DNA of 64,000 nt from Tetracentron sinense. Taxonomy: Eukaryota; Streptophyta; Magnoliopsida; Trochodendrales; Trochodendraceae. The notes beneath the pieces are model-generated. The model was not told the DNA's origin. It did not search any database and worked only from the letters and a program-made list of their open reading frames with translations. The DNA is taken from the NCBI GenBank assembly GCA_015143295.1, contig CM026551.1, forward strand, positions 14,929,827-14,993,826, read 5' to 3'. Position 1 is the first letter of the stretch; every line of letters begins with the position of its first letter. Both the position numbers and the translations under genes were made by a program. Below, piece by piece: positions 56,529 to 64,000 of the stretch.

Positions 56529-57197
56529 CTTAAAACAATCCAATTGTGTTGATTTTTGGCCTTGGAGATCCCGGACAATTAAGCTGTGTCATCCATAAGC
56601 CGTACCAGTCAGTGGCTTGTGAGAAGGAATCCCTTAAAATTCCTATATTTGCAAGAATTACTTGTGTAAAGATTTCTGGCAACCTTCTAATCACCAAAGC
56701 CCACCTTTTACTTTCTTTCACTCAAGTTTGGATCGGGCAAACATGCTTCAAGAGAATGAGAATCAACCTTTTTTTTTTTTCCTCTAATCATCTTCACCAA
56801 GAACACATGCAAGTCTCAACCTATGCCATCATGGTTAACCGTCCATGATCTACCATCAAACCTGCTCTCTGGCAGCACCCAAATTCATCTCCCCTGTAAA
56901 CCTTGAACTGATTGCGATCTCTCCATAACAATTCCGCAAACCGTAAATCAAGAAAAAATGGAGCTAGATTTCAATCAATGAACATGTGGGTGGAGGATGG
57001 CTAAACGTTGAGGGGTAAAGAAAGCCGGATCAAATGGACATGAGATTTAATTAATTGGAATTGAGGGCAAAGAGTGAATGACTTATTTGCCTTGTTGGGC
57101 TCGAGAAACACAATTCTAAGTACATTAAATGAGCATGAGTGCTTTTTAAGGTATCAAAATTTCATTGGGTGTGTCGGCCTAATACCAATTTTGGTAT

Positions 57198-57358
57198 GGG
57201 AAATAGTTCACGTACCCATGAAATCCATTTAGAAACCTAAGGCTGGACCAATCCACCACCACAGTGGTATTGGTGAATATTTAAGAGGGGGGTGCTGGAC
57301 CAATGAGGTCTAGCCTTAGGTTTCTAAATAGATTTCACGGGTACACCTATCTCTGCTC
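57198..57358. mobile_element. Mutator-like MITE inserted in the right arm of the long-TIR element
   Basis: Perfect 9-bp TSD TTTTGGTAT at 57189-57197 and 57359-57367. The arms share GAAATC(C/T)ATTTAGAAACC and TAAGGCT(G/A)GACC. The intact left arm of the host element (near 55235) shows the empty site. Confidence 0.88.
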
Positions 57359-57720
57359 TTTTGGTATTAGGTACCGACTAGAAGATTTGTACTCTCAGGC
57401 ACAAGGCCCATGACCTAGTGGGGCAAGCCATTTGATTGGTCAGCCCATGATCTCCTATACAAGGAGATGAAAGAGGTGTGCGGATTGCGGGCTCCTATCC
57501 CACCATCAGGGATTAGTCTTGTCCAAATGGTCGGGTATTACCAAACAAAAATGTCATGATACCCCAATAATTTATGAGCATAGCTTTCCACTCCTTAATC
57601 ACCCAAGGGCCTTTTGGAGAATTGGTTTTGATCTGAACACCTGCCAGATCGTGAGCTGCATGAGAAACAATTCCACTGATTGATAGGCACTAGAAGCTTT
57701 AAATGGAACTACAGGAACTT

Positions 57721-57790
57721 TTTTTTTTTTTTTGGAAGGCAAGTAATGAACTTTTAATAAAGAAAATAAAGAGATTCTACTAACATTGTA
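57721..57790 (-). mobile_element. Poly(A)-ended LINE 3' tail
   Basis: On the minus strand TTATTAAAAGTTCATTACTT and GCCTTCC are followed by about 16 A residues. This is a common 3' end of plant L1-type LINEs. The rest of the element is not recognisable. It lies about 240 bases past the ABA3 stop codon. Confidence 0.5.
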
Positions 57791-58026
57791 GCTTATCTAC
57801 ACAATGACAAAAGAATGATGCCTGTTCATAGTCTGCTCAGGCAACTATGTTACAGTATCTGTATAATTATAAATAAACTAAACTTTTCCTCCCAGGATTT
57901 CTTTCTTTCTAGTATACACCGAGTCTGCAATATTACTGGACATATATCTTATATGTGAATTCTTGTGCAGTTTTTCTACCCCTTTTGACTGACTTGGTAA
58001 AGAAGTTGTTTCAATATCCAAGCCAA

Positions 58027-61000
58027 TCAGGTATATACTTTCTGTCCAACATGAAGCCATGGATCTGCATCCAGTCCTCCTGCCTTGTTGGTATTATCAT
58101 ACTTCAGTAGGATACCGAACAAAATCTTCCCCTGCTTCCACAGAAAAATTTCAATCAATCTATCAAGTACGTAACTTCTACAATTGCATAGGCACCAATG
58201 AAGTTATCTTAAATCAAAGCATGATAAGAAATGGGGTCGAGTGTTATGAGACAATATCCTGTTATAAATGATAGAAAAAGTTGATCATCATGACTTTTTG
58301 TAAAACATATAAGTCCTTGACCAACCTTCACTCTCCTGAAGGATGCTAAAGTTGCCAAAGGTTCTTTTGACTTCTGCACTTGTCCAGTTTGAGGATCAAA
58401 ATTGATCATCTGGCAGCGATTGCATCCACCCAAGGACTGCAAAAAAAGAAACCAGAGATGAGCAGTGAGCATTCGAGAAGTTGGGCAATACCAGGAGGCA
58501 GATATTCTGTGTTTTGCCTCACATAAAGAATATGGGCGTGCTTGGTGTTAGGTTTTTGCATCATATTAGTCAATTTTAAGAAGTTCCAAAAAATAAATCA
58601 TTAATTTTTATTTATAGTTTCGGTCTTGAGGTTGAGAAGATTATTCAGGTCTTTGCGGAGGATAATGGTACCAATGGGATATTGAAAACACCTTAATCTT
58701 TATACCAGGTAGTTATACACTTGATGGAAAATTTGGTTATCCCAAACAATATATGGAAACATGCTTCGTTGAAATGAAACTTTGAAGAAAATAATCAAAA
58801 TGCACATGGATTTACAAGGACCAAAGCCAACAAGAACTAACTAGCAAAAAACAATGGCATAGCATCAATATACAAATATGCCTGTGACTTTGTACAGAAA
58901 TTTCATGATGCTCAATTTTGTTGTGAATGTCCAAAATCAGCTAACCATAGGCATTTCCTCATTCAACATTCTGTCCACACTCTAATAACATAGTATTTCA
59001 GATCACAAGAGCTTACAGTGAAGTTTTTCTTCCCAATTTTAAGACTTCTCCAGCTATCTTCGGCATATGGTGCTGCTCCAGAGATGAGCAGATTGGGACG
59101 GAATCTCATGGGATCAACATGAATTAGTTGTCCATGAGTACCTTTTTGTGAATCTGCCACACAAAAAAAAAGCTCGCTTGAATTCCAAAGGCCAATTGAC
59201 TACAACAATGAGCTTGTCTTTTTAAGCTTAATGATCATAATTAATTGAAGGAAAAGAAAAAAAATTAACACTATTGTGTCTAAGACGATCACGCTTTGTT
59301 TGCATTAATCTGGACCTTGGTTGGCTGCCTCTTGGATGGGCCACAAACCTAGAATAATTTAGATCAGTTATCCTAATTCTTAACAAGATACTCAAGATTA
59401 ACAATGAGGTTAAAGCTTGGATTCAGAAAAAGAAGTGGTTCAATGGTCTCGATAATATTAGATTTTGATTAATTGCTCTGTCCGGTTTGTATAACTTTTG
59501 GATTATGAGAATCCAAAGAGGTGGTCCAACTTTTGAACATCCTGCATTGATTTGTTGGAGAGCCCTATACAGAATATGGACTCAATGCACTCCTACATTA
59601 ACCTGCAGAACGTGAACTGTTCTGAAATTAAGAAGGCCATATGCTTCTTTTCAACATTATACTACGTGCAAAGAACAGCTATTATGAGACAGGAAAGTCC
59701 ATTAGGTGAACATACTTGAGCTTAACCTGTTGTTGAGGGCAGAGACGCTCTCCTCAGATATGAGTAAGAACTGAGCTTCATTGACGAAATTCAATTGGCT
59801 ATCCACATCTCTGCACATGGCTACGCCGCTACTCTTGTTCATGCAATGATACTCCGAACTGGAACATCTTAATAAAGTGCAAGGACGAGCAATGGCATTG
59901 CTAAACCACAGGTTTACTTCACTATTATACCCCTGCACTTCATATCTAGTTAATTAAAAAAAGATTAATCACCATTACATTGCCAAAGTTTGAATTACAG
60001 TTAAGCAATTAAACTTAATTCAACAGGAAGATAGACATTTAACATTAGGTAATTATAACAATTCGTAACATTACATTTAGCAAATCAACACTTCTGAAAA
60101 TAAATACCCAAGCACCAAAGTGTATTGATTTTATTCAGCTGGATGTAAACATTTGGTTTGGTGATTCAATATTGTTACATGTGCCCCCTAGGCTGCTTAG
60201 GGGACCAGGCATTTTGTAAAGGCCAGGGAACAGGACACCCCTAAGCCAGCGGCTTGCCTAGGCAAGAAAACTAACCAGTCAAAAGCTTGGAACCCAATAG
60301 CCAGAATGTCATTTTAAACCAAAAACATTATTTTTATATAGAGTTTTATGGCCAACAAAACCCCGGATGACAAAAGCTTCTAAGGCTTCTTAGAAGACAA
60401 ACCTCTTGACCATTCATATATTGGTTAATTTTAATGGAGCAATTAAAGGAAAATTCCCTTTGGCTTTCTCCATTACGTAAAAGGTAAATTCAATTATTCA
60501 ATAGATTCGATAAAAAGGTGCAATGGTGTTGGATAGTTCCACTGAGGATAAAAAACCTTGATCAAGTAATGCTTTGAATTCATAATCGATTAGGTTTTAA
60601 ATCTTCTGGAACTTTTATCCAACAGAAAGGTGATTTATCAAATAGTTTGAGGGAAGTTTCTACATGAAAAAATTGTAATATGGCAAAATTTTAATTCAAT
60701 CCTGATCGCATTTTCTTTTTTCTTCTCAGCATAGTGCTAAAAATAAAAACAATAAAACAGAATTAATAGAATAAGAAAAATAGAGCTACTACTTTTCGTT
60801 TTTCTTTCAAAATCAATAAATATTTTGGTAGTCAACTTAGAACAGGAACATTCCTATGTAACGAGAAAGGTCCAATGGTTGGATAATGGGCGCAATCAAC
60901 TCCTGATCATAAATCCGAGTACCAATTAAGACCTAATGACATTTAAGTCCACTAGAAATTCAGCTGAAAAATTGGTCATCCAATTTGCTTCAGAATTCAG

Positions 61001-63267
61001 CCAGAGCATCTAAAACTCATATGGCATCTACTTCGAACATAATAAATTGAAGCTAAAGCTTAAGTTCCAACCTGCTCATATTGGTTAAAGATAAGGACAT
61101 GCCAAGTGCCACAAATATCTAATAAACAAAACATCTTCCACATTGTAGTACTTTACAAATCACCTTTATTTTGGTCAAATCATTAGGATTATAATAGTAA
61201 ATAAATATATTTATTTTAAAGATAATGGTAATTTCTATCTGTTCGTACTTGGGTGTAAATATTCATAGGTGTACCAATGGGATTAACACCCAACTCTCCC
61301 GTGTCTTGTAACAGGTCTAGCACAAATTTTCTTTGGGATATGAAGATCCCTTTTGTTGGATTTGGCAACCTCAATTCTAAGAAAGTACCTTAATGCCCCT
61401 AAATCTTTAATCTCAATCTCTTTTGCAATACTTTGTCTTTGAAGCTCTTGTAGATTGTCACATGTTACTATAATATCATCTACATAAACGATTAGAACTG
61501 TAGTAGTGTCACTCACATGCTTCACAAATAACATATTACTATAATATCATCTGCATAAATGATTAGAACTGTAGTAGTGTCACTCACATACTTCACAAAT
61601 AACATATGATCAACATGACTTCAAACATAGCCCAGACCTCTTTACTACACCATTGAATCTTTTGAACCATGATCTAGGAGATTGTTTTAACCCATAGGTT
61701 GAGATTGTTTTAACCTGTAGATTGTCTTCTTCAGTTTGCAAACTTTACATTCTTGACTCTGAACCCAAAATCTTCTGAAAGATCCATATAGGCTTCCTCC
61801 AAGTCTCCATGAAGAAACACAGTCTTCACATCAAACTGATGAAAAGGCCAAGATAAATTCAATGCAAGAGAGTAAAACTCTAATAGAATTCATCTTGGCG
61901 ACCGTAGCAAAAGTCTCCTGGTAATACACCTCATAAGTTAGGGTGAACCTTTTTCTACCAATCTTGTCTTTTACTTGCTCAATATCCCATTAACTTTATG
62001 CTTCATCATGTACACCCACTTACAAACTACTAACATCTTCTCCTTGGGAGTGTCAACTATTTTCCATGTATGATTTTTAAGAAGAGTTCATTTCCTCCCA
62101 TATAGCCTCTTTCCAATTGGTATGTTTCAAGGCTTCTATAACACTAGAAGGAATGAATAGACACAGAAGACAAGGAAGACATTAAATCTAGAAGAGGAGA
62201 CGAAAAGTAAGTTACAAAAGACAAAATTGGAAATAGAATGAAAAGTGGTACATGTATGTTTTCCCCTGCGTAAGACAATGGGAACATTATCATTAGAAAT
62301 AACTGAAGCCGTCTCAATAACAGACTTACAAAAGAAGTGGGCTCTGAATCCACAAACATACCAAAAGAAGTAGGCTCTAGAACAAGTTTTCAGCTCTTTC
62401 TTTTGACCTTCAGTAGACAAAGATGATGAAGGAGGTAGATCAAAGATAGAAGGAAATGGAAAATGGACCTCTTCAATAGTACTACTCTCCCCCGGAACAG
62501 GAACACTCAAAAAATAAGGAGTGAACTCGAAGAATGAAACATCCATGGAAACAAAACTCTTTCCTGTAACAAGATTAAAATCCTTGTACCGTTTCTGAAT
62601 AGAAGAGTAACCCAAGAAAAGACATTTCAGAATTTGGATAAAATTTAGCACAATTAGGATCCAACACATGAACAAAGCACGTACATCCAAAGACTTTTAA
62701 AGGAAGACTGAAAATTGGATGACCAAGACATAATAACTGATGTCGAGATTTGTACAACACTCTGAACAAAGCACAGGCATCCCTTGTTTATAAAATGAGG
62801 GGATTATCTAAAATTAGAACACATTTTCAATAAATAACCTCCAAATATTTTTCTGAAAGGTTCAGATTTAGATGATTCCATGTTGTGAAAATTGGTGTTC
62901 TCACTTATAACTCCACATGAAAGCTAAATAAGACTTTGCTGACAAGCCAAGCCATGACTTCAGGATAGTATCTTTATTAGATTTAACTAGAATAGAAATA
63001 TGGGTGGTCAAATATGAAGCTCTATCAACCTTCATTGCAAAGTTATACAGACAACTATTTTGCGAGAGAAGAGAAATAAGCATGTACTTTGCAGGACGAG
63101 TAAATAAGTTCACACCTTTGGGCATGTAAATCCATTTCTTCTTTGACACTGTAACATGAAACTGATTTGAGATAAATTTGAAGTTTCACTTTGCAACGCG
63201 GTGACTCTGCGACCAATATGCCCAGATTGAGATCAATGAACGTGCTAATAAGACACATTTCTGGGAC
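58027..63267 (-). CDS. ABA3: Molybdenum cofactor sulfurase ABA3/LOS5, C-terminal MOSC part (5 exons)
   Basis: Exons on the minus strand in order: 63116-63267, 59716-59945, 59017-59153, 58326-58436 and 58027-58131. Introns are GT-AG and phases agree, giving 244 codons to the TGA at 58027-58029. The protein part reads VPEMCLISTFIDLNLGIL, WFSNAIARPCTLLR, CRDVDSQLNFVNEAQFLLIS, MRFRPNLLISGAAPYAEDSW, SLGGCNRCQMINFDPQTGQV, LATLASFRRVKG and ILFGILLKYDN. These match the end of ABA3. The family is a cytosolic two-domain enzyme: an N-terminal PLP cysteine desulfurase and a C-terminal MOSC domain that carries the cofactor to aldehyde oxidase and xanthine dehydrogenase, needed for ABA synthesis. Only the MOSC half lies here. 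The next upstream exon is not seen before 64000, so the gene continues rightwards. The 3170-bp intron 59946-63115 holds a Copia fragment. No lesion is seen in these exons. Confidence 0.92.
59946..63115 (-). other. Expanded ABA3 intron
   Basis: The donor is GTGTGAAC (63115 downward) and the acceptor TTAACTAG (to 59946). It is several times longer than the other introns here (194, 580 and 562 bases). 61283-62770 is Copia sequence in the same orientation as the gene. In the remainder (59946-61282 and 62771-63115) I see only AT-rich sequence. Confidence 0.8.
61283..62770 (-). mobile_element. Copia retrotransposon fragment in the ABA3 intron
   Basis: Minus-strand segments show the late integrase block LPLKVFGCTCFVHVLDPNCA and the reverse-transcriptase box VLIVYVDDIIVTCDN with IKDLGALRYFLRIEVAKS. 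No LTR, primer site or polypurine tract is seen, so this is an internal fragment of a broken and probably old copy with several breaks. It is a different lineage from the element at 19039. Confidence 0.8.
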
Positions 63268-63744
63268 CTGCAAAACCAAATAGATATGATTTGAGATTGG
63301 ACGCAACTCATTTTTAAGGACGGGAGAGAAAATATTTTCCATCAAACAATAAGAAATTTAGAAAAGATAATTCTTACGTATGATTGTGAAGATTGGCTAA
63401 TGGAAATGAGGCTCATTTAATTAATCATCCTCGCTATTGACACAAGAAAAATGACCAGTATATCCTTGAGGTCCTAAACAGAAAAATTGCCACTAATCAC
63501 AAGTACAAAAATAAAACTTGAGTGAATCCTAGAGCCTTTCTTTCTCAATAGGTCTGTTTAGTAATAGATGCTCGTTTATTTGGGGTAAGATTTCAAGAGG
63601 TCCATTCGTTTTTTTAGGATTCTTTTTTTTTCATCTTTTTAGATTTTTTTTCCTTTATAGGGTCATCATCTCAACTGATACATTCAATACACAACTATCT
63701 AAGCCTGTGTTGTGAACTTGTGACAGCATGCAAAGATGTAACAA
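63268..63744. other. Next ABA3 intron, no exon seen
   Basis: The preceding exon would be expected to encode the conserved REW...GEILTQK segment, and nothing like it is visible on the minus strand here. Confidence 0.4.
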
Positions 63745-63960
63745 GTGTTCTTTTTGGAGTCAACAAATATTTGGTACTGGATTCCGCAGTATGGTAAGGT
63801 TATTCTAGGAGAGCGACTACACACGCAACATTGGCTAGTGATTATGGATGCTCGCCTTAAGAGTTGGGCAAGAAAGAATGAAAAAACAAAAATGGCCCAA
63901 AAATAAGCTGGTGGAACCTAAACAGGAATGAAGTGGCTGCTTTTAGAGAGATTAATATAG
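63745..63960 (+). mobile_element. LINE fragment (endonuclease-RT linker region)
   Basis: The plus strand reads GERLHTQHWLVIMDARLKSW followed by ARKNEKTKMAQK. This matches the QH-x-L-V-x-D-x-x-L segment between the endonuclease and reverse transcriptase of plant L1-type LINEs. Stops follow soon after, so the piece is dead. It appears to lie in an ABA3 intron in antisense orientation. Confidence 0.55.
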
Positions 63961-64000
63961 AGAGGACCATGAAATTTTAGAAGTTCAAACTACAATGATG

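Larger units (their letters stand above)
55203..57393. mobile_element. Long-TIR Mutator-like element (non-autonomous)
   Basis: The left arm from AGTGCAAATCTTCTAGTC and the inverted right arm from AGTACAAATCTTCTAGTC share TAATACCAAAATTGGTATTAGG, ATTTTGA(T)ACCTTAAAAA and TTAATGTACTTAGAA. The arms are about 200 bases each. Flanks CTCGGGCACAG and CTCAGGCACAA form an 11-bp TSD with two mismatches, which fits MULEs (9-11 bp). No transposase is seen. The interior (56540-56860) has open frames on both strands of unknown origin. It hosts two later insertions, 55907-56528 and 57198-57358. Confidence 0.75.

Noticed and set aside
62901-63149. Minus-strand open frame overlapping an ABA3 exon
   Set aside because: It is out of frame with the ABA3 exon (63116-63267) and mostly intron, so it is a shadow frame.

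Overview
This is a stretch of plant nuclear DNA, most likely from a eudicot. The evidence is two spliced host genes with plant-specific orthologues (a NAC transcription factor and the molybdenum-cofactor sulfurase ABA3), an AT-rich background, and a dense mix of typical plant transposons. No bacterial-type operon, CRISPR array, intact tRNA gene or new multi-gene system is visible. What stands out is layered transposon architecture, much of it datable from target-site duplications (TSDs) and from empty sites in paralogous copies.

Layout: 1-6107 is the 5' part of a large Ogre/Tat-type Ty3 element on the minus strand, with a 3.4 kb LTR and an Arg-tRNA-type primer site, running off the left edge. 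6760-18550 holds three head-to-tail copies (A, B, C) of a long segment that starts with a UTR-like, gene-edge-like block. The copies share an old hAT insertion and differ by later Helitron, MITE and GGT-rich insertions. 19039-25340 is a broken Tnt1/Tork-like Copia element on the minus strand, with both LTRs and an LTR-like insertion. 26690-38444 is a field of hAT, Mutator-like and foldback MITEs, LINE 3' ends, a SINE, a head-to-head Helitron pair and a decayed plastid 23S rRNA fragment.

39338-40946 is a complete three-exon NAC gene of the JUNGBRUNNEN1/ANAC042 type. Its second intron is 96 nt and open in frame. 41152-42401 is a small TRIM-like LTR element. 44367-49122 holds foldback elements and three end-to-end or nested Helitrons. 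50765-53443 holds a CACTA end with a decayed Ptta-type gene and a hAT element carrying an exon-like piece. 55203-57393 is a long-TIR Mutator-like element hosting two younger insertions.

58027-63267 (minus) is the C-terminal MOSC part of ABA3: five exons, all in phase. One intron of 3.2 kb has taken in a Copia fragment, and the rest of the gene lies beyond the right edge. Both host genes belong to stress and abscisic-acid biology (JUB1 in the H2O2/drought response, ABA3 in the last step of ABA synthesis), but nothing in the sequence shows that they are linked functionally.
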